64,000 nt of DNA from Triticum aestivum (GCF_018294505.1 NC_057814.1:40159239-40223238), one strand, 5' to 3'; counted from the stretch's first letter, positions 34,901-44,688 are shown. Notes: generated by a model not told the origin, from the letters alone. A program made the numbers and translations.

Positions 34901-35182
34901 CCGCCAGGTGCCGTTCTTCTTAAGTACAAGCACCGGGTTAGCCAACCACTCTGGGTGAAAAACCTCAACAATGAACCCGGCCGCCAAAAGCCGGGCCACT
35001 TCTTCACCAATAGCCTTCCGCCTCTCTTCGTTAAACCGTCGAAGGAACTGTCGGACCGGCTTAAATTTTGGATCAACATTGAGAGTGTGCTCAGCGAGTT
35101 CTCTAGGTACACCTGGCATGTCAGAAGGTTTCCACGCGAAGATGTCCCTATTCTCACGGATGAACTCGATGAGCGCGCTTTC
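31979..35182 (-). CDS. pol: pol of element A: RT, RNaseH, integrase
   Basis: Continuous minus-strand frame, in phase with gag-protease but after a TAG at 35183-35185. The first AUG in this frame is at 35119 (MPGVPREL), with about 21 codons open between the stop and it. Reverse transcriptase (about residues 10-250 from that Met) has YVDDIVVKS. RNaseH shows IHFDGSRQLEGSG, a conserved NNAAEYEALLHGL and DSDLVVQQV. The integrase zinc finger is HHCC (HEGDCGHHAG, CDGCQ), and the core has D in LDMVGPF, D in TDNGTNL and E in AERANQE. It ends QLRPYYT. All catalytic residues I can identify are present. Translation must depend on suppression of the TAG or an unknown internal start. Neighbours are the motif array and the convergent antisense gene. 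Confidence 0.93.
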   Translation of the reverse strand, partial: ESALIEFIRENRDIFAWKPSDMPGVPRELAEHTLNVDPKFKPVRQFLRRFNEERRKAIGEEVARLLAAGFIVEVFHPEWLANPVLVLKKNGTWRMCVDYTDLNKACPADPFALPRIDQIIDATAGCARLSFLDAYSGYHQIKMAVKDQEKTAFITPFGAFCYVSMPFGLKCAQATYQRCVQNCLHKQIGRNVHAYVDDIVVKSIKEETLIDDLRETFDNLRVYKMMLNPAKCVFGVPAGKLLGFLVSDRGIEANPEKIKAITSLAKPACINDVQRLAGRIAALSRFISRLGEKAMPLYQLMKKTDNFVWNDAANTAFEDLKKQLAEPPVLAAPVDKEPLLLYVAANTRAVSVAMVVERKETGKEHPVQRPVYYVSEVLIESKQRYPHWQKLVYGVFMASRKLKHYFQGHPITVVSSAPLGDIIQNREATGRIAKWAIELGPHGLKYVPRTAVKSQALVDFINDWTESQVPEQKPDNTYWTIHFDGSRQLEGSGAGVVLASPRGDKFQYVLQLMFPCTNNAAEYEALLHGLRVAKEMSLSRVRCFGDSDLVVQQVSGTWDSKDPLMAAYRREVDAIAGHFQGYQVEHIDRRKNEAADALSRLGSQRKPVPPNTFLDVLYNPSVKLPTEEDLAIPDPEARLVAALHVIPDWTMPYLVYITRGELPEDETLARQIIRRAKSMIVINGELHHRSVSGVFQRCISPEEGQEILREIHEGDCGHHAGSKSLVAKAFRHGFYWLTAHADAEDLVSKCDGCQRFSRRAHVPAQELRMIPITWPFAVWGLDMVGPFKRSKDKKTHLLVAVDKFTKWVEAEPVSKCDAATAVQFMKKVIFRFGFPHSIITDNGTNLSKGAMEEFCQREHIRLDVSSVAHPQSNGQAERANQEILKGIKPRLLVPLQRTPGCWVEELPSVLWSINTTPNRSTGFTPFFMVYGAEAVLPSDIRHDSPRVAAYVETDNEQARQVALDLLDEQRDVAAARSAIYQQDLRRYHSRRVKTRVFQEGDLVLRLIQDQTDAHKLSPPWEGPFVVSKNLHNGSYYLIDVRERKDSRKSEEETRRPWNIAQLRPYYT

Positions 35183-35185
35183 CTA
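35183..35185 (-). promoter_or_regulatory. In-frame TAG between protease and RT, shared by A and B
   Basis: AAA TAG GAA AGC on the minus strand. It is the only stop in the gag-pol frame of A, and the same codon is at the same position in B (24839-24841). It is a candidate readthrough site; that it is functional is inference. Confidence 0.5.
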
Positions 35186-38100
35186 TTTCGGGTCCAGATT
35201 TGCACTGATGCTGAACTGCTGAGACGAGTCACCTGGAACAAAATCAACAAGTTTAGTCTCATCAGCTGATTTAAACTTCATTGCTGGTTCATTCTCCGTG
35301 GTTGGCTTTTTCAGAGAGGTCATATCTGTTGGGTCAACATTGTCTTTATAAAATTTCAACTCTTCTGTGGCACAAACAGACTCTGCATAAGCCGCGTCAC
35401 CTTCCTCACACTCCAGAGCCACTTTCCGGCTGCCGTGAACCGTAATGGTCCCGTTGTGACCCGGCATCTTGAGTTGTAAGTACACATAACACGGCCGTGC
35501 CATGAACTTGGCGTAAGCCGGCCGTCCAAATATGGCGTGGTAAGGACTTCTTATCTTGACCACCTCAAAGGTCAACTTCTCCACCCTGTAGTTGTTCTCA
35601 TCACCGAAGGCCACTTCCAGTTCGATCTTGCCGACTGGATAAGCCGATTTACCGGGTACCACACCATGGAAGATAGTATTTGACTGGCTGAGGTTCTTAT
35701 CAACTAGCCCCATACGACGGAAAGTCTCATAATAGAGGATGTTGATGCTGCTGCCTCCATCCATGAGTACCTTTGTGAACTTATAGCCTCCCACTTGAGG
35801 AGCCACCACTAAGGCCAGGTGGCCCGGGTTATCCACCCGGGGAGGGTGATCCTCCCTACTCCACACTATGGGCTGCTCCGACCACCGTAAGTAGCGTGGA
35901 ACCGCCGGCTCAACAGCATTAACAGCCCTCTTGTGAAGCTTCTCGTCTCGTTTGCACAAACTAGTGGTGAACACGTGATACTGTCCACCGCTAAGCTGCT
36001 TTGGGTTGGTCTGATAGCCCCCCTGTTGCTGTTGATGACCCTGACCAGACTGTTGATTAAAGCCCCCTTGACCGTTCTGAGGACCGGAATTTGACCCGCC
36101 GCCCGGGCCATGAAAGCCGCCGGCGCCTGAGCCGCCACCCGGACCATTGTAGTTTTTAAAGGCCTTCATGATAGCACAATCCTTCCACAGATGAGTCGCT
36201 GGCTTCTCTCTAGAACCGTGTCTCGGACAAGGTTCATTCAACAGCTGTTCCAGAGAAGGTCCTGACCCGCCGCCTCGGGGAGGGGGCCTCCCCTTGCGTC
36301 GCTGGTTATTACCTTGAGAGTTGGTGTTGGCTACAAACTCTAGGCTGCCATCGGCCTTGCGCTTGCCTCCTCCTTGGTTCCCCGGGCTAAACTGAGGACC
36401 CTTGCCGTTGCCGTTCTTCTTTCCCTTCCCTGCCCTTTCATCATCTGAAGGGGGATCCTTGGTACCATCGGAATCGGCGTACTTGACAAGAGCTGCCATC
36501 AGTGTACCCATATCAGTACAGTCACGCTTAAGCCGCCCGAGTTTCATCTTTAGGGGCACAAAGCGACAGTTTTGTTCCAACATTAAGACTGCAGAGCCGG
36601 CATCCATCTTATCCGATGAATGTATGATCTCCTTGACCCGGCGAACCCAATGGGTCGTGGATTCACCCTCCTGCTGCTTACAGTTAGTCAGATCCACGAT
36701 TGACATAGATTGCCTGCAGGTATCTTTGAAGTTTTGAATGAACCGGGCTTTCAGCTCAGCCCAAGACCCAATGGAGTTCGGCGGTAACCCTTTCAACCAC
36801 GTGCGGGCAGTTCCATCTAACATCATGGTGAAATATTTGGCCATGGCCGCCTCGCTGACTTCCAGTAATTCCATAGCCATCTCATAACTCTCGATCCAGG
36901 CTGCCGGCTGTAAGTCTGCTGTATAGTTAGGCACCTTCCTAGGTCCTTTGAAGTCCTTGGGCAGACGTTCATTACGGATAGCTGGCATCAAACACGGGAC
37001 ACCCCCGGTTCTAGTAGGGATACCCGCATCAACGGACATCGTCGGATAAGCCGGGGGGGTCTGGTAAGCCGTCACTTGAGGCGCCTGCTCCGCCTCCTGG
37101 CGTGCTTGGTCTGCTACGTAGAAGGCTCCATTATGAGCCGGGCCATGACCAGGGGGCGGGTCATGGCGTCGGACATTACTTGAGCCGGTCGCCGAGACCA
37201 TGTGCCGGCTGTAACTCGGGCTCTGCCCTGGACGAGGGGTTGAATGGATCCTATCCCGGCTGTAGGAGTACGCCTCTTGCTGCGCCAGCGCTGTCTGGAG
37301 GAGTTCTCTGACCCGGCGGGTCTCAATAGCCGTCGGAGAGTCGCCATCAACGGGCAGAGCCGCCAGCCGTGCCGCTGCGGCGACCATGTTCTCCAGCGGG
37401 TTATTATAATGGCCCGGGGGTATTGGCACATACTGAGGCGGGGCGGGGGGCCCCTGGGGAGGCCCCATCACTCGTGGCTGAACAAGGGGTCCAGACCCGG
37501 GTGCTACGACCCCTGGCGGGTGACTAGACCCTGCACCTGGCGTGTTGAAGAGGTTGCGCGGATCGTAGACCGGCGGGAGTCGAGATTGAGCCTTTTGATG
37601 CCTCCTTCTCATGACCTCATTGGCCGCGTTCTGATCCATCGTGAGTTGGAAGGACTGCGCCTGAATCAGCTGGGTCTGGGCATCGAGAGCCGCCCGCTCC
37701 GCAGCCAGCCTGATCCCTTCCGCTGCCAGGTCCTCTTTAGCTTTTATCAGATCCAATTTTAGCTGTGCCACCGCCGCATCATGCTGAACTTGATCCGCCG
37801 GGTCGACCGTGGCGGTTAACAGGGCCGTCATCTTATCCGTGAGATCCATCAGCACCTGAGCCGGGGAAGGCACCGGGTTTTCCGATCCGGCAGCGGGGTT
37901 CTGAACAGGCTGCGCACCAGCCATAAAAACTCCAACCTGACTTGGCGGCTCAAAAAGGTCCGGAATACTGTTGCCATCGGAATAACTCATGAGCCTGCCA
38001 TCTTGAAGTTGGTACAACGAGTTTGACTCATCAGCGGCCGACTCGCCGTCAGAGCCGGCGGCCGCCTCATCCCCAGACCCAGATGGATCAGAGGGCCCTC

Positions 38101-38338
38101 CGTGGATGCATCCCACAAAAGCGCGCTTTAAGGCAGGCCGGGCCCGGGCGGGTCGTGCGCGCTGAGCCGTTTCGATGAGACCGGCGCGGAGATCCGGCTC
38201 GGGGCCCGGCTCTCCAATCTTGCCGATGAAGACATGAATTCCACCGAAGGGGACCCGGTACCCGTACTCCACTGAGCCGGCGTCGGGGCCCCAGTCCGCA
38301 TCGTCGATGTAGAGCTTGCCGCGACGACTCTTGGTCAT
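35183..38338 (-). CDS. gag: gag-protease of element A
   Basis: About 1050 codons from the ATG at 38338 (MTKSRRGKLYID). The open frame reaches further, through the primer binding site into the LTR (ATG at 38482), so the start is a choice: I prefer 38338 because it lies downstream of the PBS. Residues of roughly 480-650 form a Retrotrans_gag domain (LDGTARTWLKGLPPNSIG, ELKARFIQNFKD). A Cys/His cluster (CPRHGSREKPATHLWKDC) may replace the usual zinc knuckle. The Gly/Gln-rich stretch is followed by an aspartic protease with VLMDGGSSINIL. The frame ends NLDPK then TAG. Directly beyond, the same frame continues into RT. Confidence 0.92.
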   Translation of the reverse strand: MTKSRRGKLYIDDADWGPDAGSVEYGYRVPFGGIHVFIGKIGEPGPEPDLRAGLIETAQRARPARARPALKRAFVGCIHGGPSDPSGSGDEAAAGSDGESAADESNSLYQLQDGRLMSYSDGNSIPDLFEPPSQVGVFMAGAQPVQNPAAGSENPVPSPAQVLMDLTDKMTALLTATVDPADQVQHDAAVAQLKLDLIKAKEDLAAEGIRLAAERAALDAQTQLIQAQSFQLTMDQNAANEVMRRRHQKAQSRLPPVYDPRNLFNTPGAGSSHPPGVVAPGSGPLVQPRVMGPPQGPPAPPQYVPIPPGHYNNPLENMVAAAARLAALPVDGDSPTAIETRRVRELLQTALAQQEAYSYSRDRIHSTPRPGQSPSYSRHMVSATGSSNVRRHDPPPGHGPAHNGAFYVADQARQEAEQAPQVTAYQTPPAYPTMSVDAGIPTRTGGVPCLMPAIRNERLPKDFKGPRKVPNYTADLQPAAWIESYEMAMELLEVSEAAMAKYFTMMLDGTARTWLKGLPPNSIGSWAELKARFIQNFKDTCRQSMSIVDLTNCKQQEGESTTHWVRRVKEIIHSSDKMDAGSAVLMLEQNCRFVPLKMKLGRLKRDCTDMGTLMAALVKYADSDGTKDPPSDDERAGKGKKNGNGKGPQFSPGNQGGGKRKADGSLEFVANTNSQGNNQRRKGRPPPRGGGSGPSLEQLLNEPCPRHGSREKPATHLWKDCAIMKAFKNYNGPGGGSGAGGFHGPGGGSNSGPQNGQGGFNQQSGQGHQQQQGGYQTNPKQLSGGQYHVFTTSLCKRDEKLHKRAVNAVEPAVPRYLRWSEQPIVWSREDHPPRVDNPGHLALVVAPQVGGYKFTKVLMDGGSSINILYYETFRRMGLVDKNLSQSNTIFHGVVPGKSAYPVGKIELEVAFGDENNYRVEKLTFEVVKIRSPYHAIFGRPAYAKFMARPCYVYLQLKMPGHNGTITVHGSRKVALECEEGDAAYAESVCATEELKFYKDNVDPTDMTSLKKPTTENEPAMKFKSADETKLVDFVPGDSSQQFSISANLDPK

Positions 38339-38407
38339 CCGGCCCACAGCGTATCCCTTGAGCCCTTCGAAGCTGCCCTTCAAGAACTCAAATCCACCGT
38401 GCGCCAG

Positions 38408-38426
38408 CCCCACGGTGGGCGCCAAC
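38408..38426 (-). other. Primer binding site of element A
   Basis: GTTGGCGCCCACCGTGGGG on the minus strand immediately after the 5' LTR. The identical site is present in B. Confidence 0.75.
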
Positions 38427-38943
38427 TGTCGTGGAATTGTCACGGCAGATGTCCTCGGGTTAGGACTTAGTCGTGGAGCCATCGCAATTGGGAAGCTTGA
38501 AGGGGTTAAGTGGGACAAGGAACACGAGGGTTTATACTGGTTCGGCCCCTTACGGTGAAGGTAAAAGCCTACGTCTAGTTGAGGTGGTATTAATCAGGGT
38601 TTCGATAACCAGGGAGCTAAACAGCTATGCCCGGCTCTCGATCAGATTGTTGTCGCCCCTAAACCGCTGCCGGGTCGTCCCTTTATATAGGGAGGTTGAC
38701 ACCCAGCGGCCCTTAGAGTCCCGGCCGGCTCATAAGAGTGTCCGGCTCGGACTCTAAACAATACTTGCCTTACACTACAAGTCTACTATAACAATAAAGA
38801 TTGTACTACGGGCTTTAAGCCATCGCCGGGTCTCAGCCCATCTCTGGCCCATTATCTTGGAACTTGACTCCGGGCTTCTGGCAATGACCCTACAAGTAAC
38901 CCGGCCCTCCTGGCGGGTGACTCCAAGGTCTATATCCTCAACA
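38427..38943 (-). repeat. 5' LTR of element A
   Basis: 517-bp partner of 26079-26595, followed by TSD CTTGC at 38944-38948. Confidence 0.92.
38681..38690 (-). promoter_or_regulatory. LTR promoter TATA box of element A
   Basis: The minus strand reads CTATATAAAG about 250 bp upstream of the gag side of the LTR. It is the only TATA-like sequence in the LTR and is conserved in the LTRs of B. Confidence 0.55.
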
Positions 38944-40883
38944 CTTGCCATTGCCGTTCTTCTTTCCCTTCCCTGTCCTTTCATCATCCGATGCGGGGTC
39001 CTTGGTACTATCAGAGTCGGCGTACTTGACGAAAGCCGCCATCAGCGTACCCATATCATTGCAATCGCGCTTGAGCCACCCGAGTTTCATCTTCAGGGGC
39101 ATGAAACGACAATTCTGCTCCAACATTAAGACTGTAGAGCCGGCATCCATCTTATCAGATGAATGTATTATCTCTTTGACCCGGCGAACCCAATGGGTTG
39201 TAGACTCACCCTCCTGCTGCTTACAGTTAGTCAAATCCACAATGGACATAGACTGCCTACAGGTATCTTTGAAGTTTTGGATGAACCGGGCTTTTAGCTC
39301 AGCCAAAGACCCGATAGAATTCGGTGGCAGCCCTTTCAACCAAGTGCGGGCAGTCCCATCTAACATCATGGTGAAGTACTTGGCCATTGCCGCTTCACTG
39401 ACCTCCAGCAACTCCATAGCCATCTCGTAACTCTCGATCCAATGCTCGGGTTGCAAATCAGCTGTGTAATTAGGCACTTTCCTTGGCCCTTTGAAATCCT
39501 TGGGCAGACGTTCGTTACGGAGAGCCGGCACCAGACAAGGAACACCTCCAGTCCTCGTAGGTATACCCACGTCGATGGAAGCCGTCGGATAAGCCGGGGG
39601 TGGCTGGTAAGCCGTCAACTGAGGCACCTGCTCCGCCTCTTGCCGTGCTCTGTCTTGGTCTACCGCGTGAAAGGCTCCGTTATGAGCCGGGCCGTGGCCA
39701 GGAGGCAAGTATGGCGTCTGACATTACTTGAGCCGGTCGCTGAGACCACGTGTCTGCTATAACTCGGGCTCCGGCCGGACGGGGGTTGAATGAATCATGT
39801 CCCGGCTATAAGAATATGCCTCTTGCTGCGCCAGAGCCGTCTGAAGGAGTTCTCTGACCCGGCGGGTTTCAACCGCCGTTGGAGAGTCACCATCAATTGG
39901 GAGAGCCGCCAGCCGCGCCGCCGCGGCGACCATGTTTTCCAACGGGTTGGCATAATGACCCGGTGGTATTGGCACGTACTGAGGCGGGGCAGGGTTCACC
40001 CGGGGAGGTCCCATCACTTGGGGCTGAATTGGCGTTCCAGCCCCGGGCACTATGATCTCTGGCGGGTTACTAGGCCCTGCCCTAGGCGTGTTGAAGAGGT
40101 TTCGAGGATCGTAAACCGGAGGGAGTCGAGATTGGGCTTTTTGATGCCTCCTTCTCATGACCTCATTGGACGCGTTTTGATCCATCGTGAGCCGGAAAGA
40201 CTGTGCCTGGATCAGCTGAGTCTGGGCGTCGAGAGCCGCCCTCTTTGCAGCCATCCTGATCCCTTCCGCTGCCAGATCCTCCTTGGCTTTTGCTAGATCC
40301 AACTTTAACTGTGCCACCTCCGCGTCATGCTGAACTTGATCCGCCGGGGCAACCGTAGCGGTCAACAGGACCGTCATCTTGTCTGTGAGATCCATCAGCA
40401 CCAGAGCCGGCGAGGGCACAGGGCTTCCTGACCCGGCGGCGGGGTTTTGAATAGGTTGTGCGCCGGCCATGAAGATTCCAACCCGGCTCGGCGGCTCAAA
40501 GGGGTCCGGAATGCTGTCGCCATCGGAACAACCCCTGAGCCTGCCATCTTGAAGTTGATACAACGAGTTTGACTCATCCGTAGACGACTCGCCGTCAGAG
40601 CCGGCGGCCGTCTCATCAGCAGATCTAGATCCTTCAGAGAGTCCTCCATGGACACATCCCACGAAAGCATGCTTCAGGGCAGGTAAAGCCCGGGCGGGTC
40701 GTGCGCGCTGAGCCGTCTCGATGAGATCGGCGCAGAGATCCGGCTCAGGGCCCGGCTCACCAATCTTGCCAATGAAGACATGGATGCGCCGAAGGGGACC
40801 CGGCACCCGTACTCGATTGAGCTGGCGTCGGGGCCCCAGTTTGCGTCGTCGATGTAGAGCTTGCCGCGACGACTCTTGGTCAT
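38944..40883 (-). pseudogene. gag 5' part of element B, cut by element A
   Basis: The first ATG corresponding to that of A is at 40883 (MTKSRRGKLYID). The Gag domain is recognisable at 39540-39000 (LDGTARTWLKGL). Frameshifts occur near 40790 (one base lost after VPFG) and near 39740-39770, where stops also appear. The frame stops matching at KKNGNGK, where A inserted; it resumes on the far side of A at 26073 and below. Confidence 0.85.
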
Positions 40884-40952
40884 CCGGCCCACAGCGTATC
40901 CCTTGAGCCCTTCGAAGCTTCCCTTCAAGAACTCAAATCCACCGTGCGTCAG

Positions 40953-40971
40953 CCCCACGGTGGGCGCCAAC
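40953..40971 (-). other. Primer binding site of element B
   Basis: GTTGGCGCCCACCGTGGGG on the minus strand next to the LTR, identical to that of A. Confidence 0.75.
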
Positions 40972-41489
40972 TGTCGTGGAATTGTCACGGCAGATGTCCT
41001 CGTGCAAGGACTTAGTCGTGGAGCCATCGCAGCTAGGAAGCTTAAAGGGGTTAAACGGGACAAGGAACACGAGGGTTATACTGGTTCGGCCCCTTACGGT
41101 GAAGGTAAAAGCCTACGTCCAGTTGAGGTGGTATTGATTAGGGTTTCGACGACCAGGAGCTAGAAAGTCCTGCCTGGCTATCGATTTGGTCTTACTTGTC
41201 CTTAAACCTCCGCCGGGTCGTCCCTTTATATAGAGAGGTTGACGCCCAGCGGCTCTCAGAGTCCCGGCCGGCTCATAACAGTGTCCGGCTCGGACTCTTA
41301 ACAACTCTTGCCTTACACTACAAGTTTCACCATAACGGCGGTTATCACTACGGGCTTTAAGCCATCTCCGGGTCTTAAGCCCATTATTGACCCGCCGTCT
41401 TCAAGTCTGGTACTGGGCTTCGCGTGATGACCATTATGACGTACCCGGCCCCTCCTGGGCGGGTGACTCTAATGGTTATATCCTCAACA
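40972..41489 (-). repeat. 5' LTR of element B
   Basis: 518-bp partner of 15607-16125, with a minus-strand CTATATAAAG promoter box near 41226 and followed by CGCCG at 41490-41494. Confidence 0.92.
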
Positions 41490-42332
41490 CGCCGGGCGGC
41501 GGCGGCCGGGGCGTGCGGCGGCGGCCGGCGAGACGGCGCGGCGGCGCCGAGGCGACGGGGTGGCGCTGGAGGAGGAGGAAGGAGCGGCGGGCGTCGGGCG
41601 GAGGCCGGGCCGGGGGGCCCGCGCGGGCCGGGCGGGCCGTGGCGGAAGGCGGCCGGCGGAGGCCACGTGGCAGCGGTTGATTGGCCCGGGGCGGCGGCGC
41701 GATTTGTCCGGCGAAGGGCGGACGTGTCCGGCGCGCGGAGGGAGAGGGCAAGGGTTTTGGACTGCGAATGTTTTCGGGAGGGGATGCATATATATAGCTA
41801 GAGGGAGCTAGGAGAGTCCAAATGAGGTGCGGTTTTCGCCCACACGATCGTGATCGAACGACCTAGAGCATGGAAGAGAGTTTGGTGGGTTTTGGGTTGG
41901 TTTTGTGGCGTGTTTTGCTGCACACACAAACAGACTTTGCGGATGCCCGGTTAACCGTTGGAGTACCAAACGACCTCCAAATGGAACGAAACTTGACCGG
42001 TGGTCTACCGGTGGTATACCAAGGCCACTTGACAAGCCTCGGTCCATTCCGAGAACGTTTGACACCCGCTCACGAAAGAAAAACAAGAGGGGTGCGCCGG
42101 AGGAGGTGGGAGCGCCGGATTGCAAAACGGACAACGTGGAAAATGCTCGGATGCATGAGACGAACACGTATGCAAAATGAGATGCACATGATGACATGAT
42201 ATGAAATGCAAGACATGAAACAAAATGCAAAACGAAAGACAAAACCCGACCACGAAGGGAATATCATACACATAGCCGAAAATGGCAAGAGTTGGAGTTA
42301 CAAATATGGAAAGTTACATCCGGGGTGTTACA
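41490..42332 (-). mobile_element. Outer Gypsy element D, right piece with LTR terminus
   Basis: The minus strand starts TGTAACACCCCGGATG at 42332, then gives an LTR-like sequence, a TATA box (41788-41797) and a GC-rich leader running into 15606 and 2093. Many short frames in 41490-41800 are due to high GC. No TSD could be identified because the other end lies outside the window. Confidence 0.7.
41788..41797 (-). promoter_or_regulatory. LTR promoter TATA box of element D
   Basis: The minus strand reads GCTATATATATGC, followed by a pyrimidine-rich leader, consistent with a U3/R boundary in the LTR. Confidence 0.5.
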
Positions 42333-42588
42333 TGAGGCTTGCCCATTCGTTGACACTTAGATCGGTTGGTTTTCTCAGCTTGTTAGGTGGACGGCTTTTT
42401 GAGGCCACCGGATTAGATGATGTCCGTTGAGGCTGTCAGGGCACATCTATATACTTGTAGGTGTAGCAACTTGGTTCGCCAAGAAGGTGGCTTTGGGTTG
42501 ATCTATTTATTTGTTTTGTCAGACTCATTTAATAAAGATGGTTGTATGCATCATTTTTTATGAAAAGTCTAGAGTAATTTTTTTTAAA
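42333..42588 (+). mobile_element. Possible LINE 3' remnant
   Basis: The stretch ending TTTAATAAAGATGGTTGTATGCATC resembles the conserved 3' untranslated end of Triticeae LINEs. There is no coding frame and the boundaries are uncertain. Confidence 0.3.
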
Positions 42589-42645
42589 GGCAGGCCGATG
42601 CATGTAGCTTCTGCTTGCGCAGGGTCAGAGAAAGGGTCCGACCAT
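42589..42645 (+). mobile_element. Au SINE, 5' fragment
   Basis: GATGCATGTAGCTTCTGCTT, then GCGCAGGGTC and AAGGGTCCGACCA, match the tRNA-derived head of the Au SINE as I remember it. The body and 3' end are missing. Confidence 0.65.
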
Positions 42646-43042
42646 GAGAAAAAAGACTACCGACAATGTGTTTTCAAAGATTGGACGCTAACGGATTCCG
42701 TGGCACCTAACCCCCTTCTAGGTGGCAGTCCGAATCTTCTATCACTACTACGAAATTCAAAGCCGAGACGATATGATTTGACCGAAAAGTCAGTATACAG
42801 CAGCAAAGGAATATCTAATCCAACGGTGATGTGCTTCTCAACCTCACGTCACGCTACGGGTAAGAATAGGTCAAACCCGGATGTCCTTGTCCGCACGCGC
42901 AGGCATGGTGGAGACAGAGTAGACTCCATCTAATCCAACCCGACACGGCACGGTCGCAATCCTCTAGACTCCGGCTCGTGCGTACTCTGCTTCCGCGTGC
43001 CCTCCGAATTCCAACCGGAGACCTGCACGCACAGGGCGACCC

Positions 43043-43049
43043 TATAAAA
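43043..43049 (+). promoter_or_regulatory. TATA box of the small gene at 43132
   Basis: TATAAAA, 83 bp before the ATG, in an otherwise GC-rich promoter-like stretch. The implied 5' UTR is about 55 nt. Confidence 0.55.
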
Positions 43050-43131
43050 TCCCAACCCCGACGTCCAGCTGGATCACCAAGCAAACAAGAATATCTTCCT
43101 TCGTTCTACCAGCAGCAACAAGTAATCCTTG

Positions 43132-43434
43132 ATGCCAGACTGCCTGATCAAAGCATTCGGCAGTAGAGGATCCATGGCTATGGAGAGGTTCTTCACGGCG
43201 CTCGTCTTCTGCGAGGCCCCGCTGGACGGCTACGGCACATCGGTGCTTACCGCCGGCACGGTCAAAAGGCTGGTCTCAGGTGGCGGCCACGCGACGAAGC
43301 CAGCAGTGGCTAACAAGCCGGACTCTGAGAAGGCGCAGGGTTACTTCACTGGCAAGCCGACGGCGCAGCGGCGCCCCGGGTTCGAGCTCGCGTTCGACGG
43401 GCTCAATTGCTTTGACACCATCGTCATGCACTAA
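43132..43434 (+). CDS. Small uncharacterised protein, 100 aa
   Basis: A complete intron-less frame from ATG 43132 (MPDCLIKAFG) to TAA 43432-43434. A second in-frame ATG pair (MAMERFF) starts 14 codons later. The sequence is GC-rich (about 60%), unlike its surroundings, with a TATA box 83 bp upstream. It has no signal peptide or membrane segment that I can see. The C-terminus is FELAFDGLNCFDTIVMH. I do not recognise the family, but the coherent amino-acid composition, promoter and position outside any transposon make a host gene plausible. It could also be a truncated duplicate of a longer gene. Confidence 0.5.
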   Translation: MPDCLIKAFGSRGSMAMERFFTALVFCEAPLDGYGTSVLTAGTVKRLVSGGGHATKPAVANKPDSEKAQGYFTGKPTAQRRPGFELAFDGLNCFDTIVMH

Positions 43435-44527
43435 GCAAGTCAGTGTCATGCCGGCTTTCTTGATTTTGATCAGTAATTCTGTATAGAATTGGATCGGTTA
43501 GATGCTTGACACGTACTTGGGGCTGTGATTTTTTTTGTTCATTCGATTGTACTGTTCGACTGGTGCATAAGCTTCAATACAAACGAAAAGAGTTTAAAGG
43601 GGATATCTACAAGTATCAGCTTATGGCTTCGATTCCAAGTTCATGTAGATCATTCAGCCAGTCTACTGTTTGACTATCTCTGTTGGACTTATCTCTCACG
43701 ACGTTGAATATTTTTCCGGTCTGCTTTCCAGTGCATGTTAATTAGTCGCTGCCTGAAAAGTAGTATAAGAGGAAGAGAATATCAGTGAGGAGAGAACAAA
43801 ACTACAGTCTCTGCATGTGTGCAGAATTGTACTAGGTGTTCGATTTTACACGCCAAGCTTGCCATTTGGCAAAAGAATAGTCTGACCTTGCATAGCAATG
43901 TTGGACAGAAACAAAAGTAGTATCTAAAAGCAGAGCAGCCGGCAAGTGATGTACTGCAGTCTCGATCTTGCAGATATGCATGAGTATGTGCAGGTTATTG
44001 GGGCATCTCCATAAAAACAGATACGCAAAACGTTCATGAAAGATGTCTGAATATGTCCGTGGACAACGGATAGGGGACGGCCATCCAACCCTGTGAACCA
44101 AATTTTCCTTATTTTTTTATATATATTCGGAGCACTTAAATATCTATGGTAAACTAGGTGACTACCCCACAGGTTGCGACAGGGTTTTTAAAGATTAATT
44201 CCTGATGAGTTGTGTATGAAGAAAATGATCTAAAACAAAAACTACTATTTTTAATGTGAAACTATGTCATACTTGCATTGTGTGTGAATAAAGAGTATGC
44301 ATTCTTGTACTATGTGTGAACACGAAGTATGCATGTGGTTTGCATGGGGCTGTAAAATAGTGTTAGTGGATCCTGACATGACACACTTGATGAGGTGGCA
44401 GGCTACATGTTGAGATCATTAAAATTAGTGGGGATCAACTATTTAAAAATAGTATATTTCATTGATAGTTGGTCTTTTCAAAAACGCAAAAAAGTTCCCA
44501 CCCGGCCACTCAACAGAGGCAAACTGC
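43435..44527. other. Intergenic, unrecognised
   Basis: AT-rich sequence with no coding frame of note. A GGGGCATCTCCA motif near 44000 and GTCCGTGGACAACGG near 44058 resemble ends or bodies of MITEs common in grasses, but I found no complete element. Confidence 0.4.
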
Positions 44528-44536
44528 TATATAAAG
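44528..44536 (+). promoter_or_regulatory. TATA box of the frame at 44689
   Basis: TATATAAAG, about 150 bp before the ATG at 44689, in a suitably AT-rich context. Confidence 0.4.
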
Positions 44537-44688
44537 CCAGAGCGACCATTATAACCCACACAAATTCCCCATCGGGAAACCTCTAGCAAAGAAAACAAGA
44601 GAGGAGCAACGACAGAGCTATTTAGAAGTCTGAGGGGGGCGTGCTCCCCCTTCCCAGCCTAAATGATTACTTTTACCAGGTAGTAGTA

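Larger units (their letters stand above)
26079..38943 (-). mobile_element. Tat-like Gypsy retrotransposon A, near-intact
   Basis: LTRs of 517 bp at both ends (26079-26595 and 38427-38943), flanked by CTTGC (26074-26078 and 38944-38948). It sits inside the gag gene of B in the same orientation. Gag-pol on the minus strand is open for its whole length except one TAG. The antisense gene has one late frameshift. By eye the LTRs differ at about 11 positions (about 2%), indicating insertion roughly within the last million years if usual grass LTR rates apply. Confidence 0.93.
15607..41489 (-). mobile_element. Tat-like Gypsy retrotransposon B, split by element A
   Basis: LTRs at 15607-16125 and 40972-41489, flanked by CGCCG (15602-15606 and 41490-41494). 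Without A the element is about 13 kb. Minus-strand order from the right is LTR, PBS, gag, protease, RT, RNaseH, integrase, a motif array, a divergent plus-strand spliced gene, and LTR. The extra antisense gene between pol and the 3' LTR is characteristic of Tat-type Gypsy elements. Coding regions hold several stops and frameshifts, so this copy is defective. Confidence 0.9.

Noticed and set aside
41424..41811. Several overlapping GC-rich frames on both strands
   Set aside because: Very high GC removes stop codons; the region is the leader of Gypsy element D and no domain is seen.
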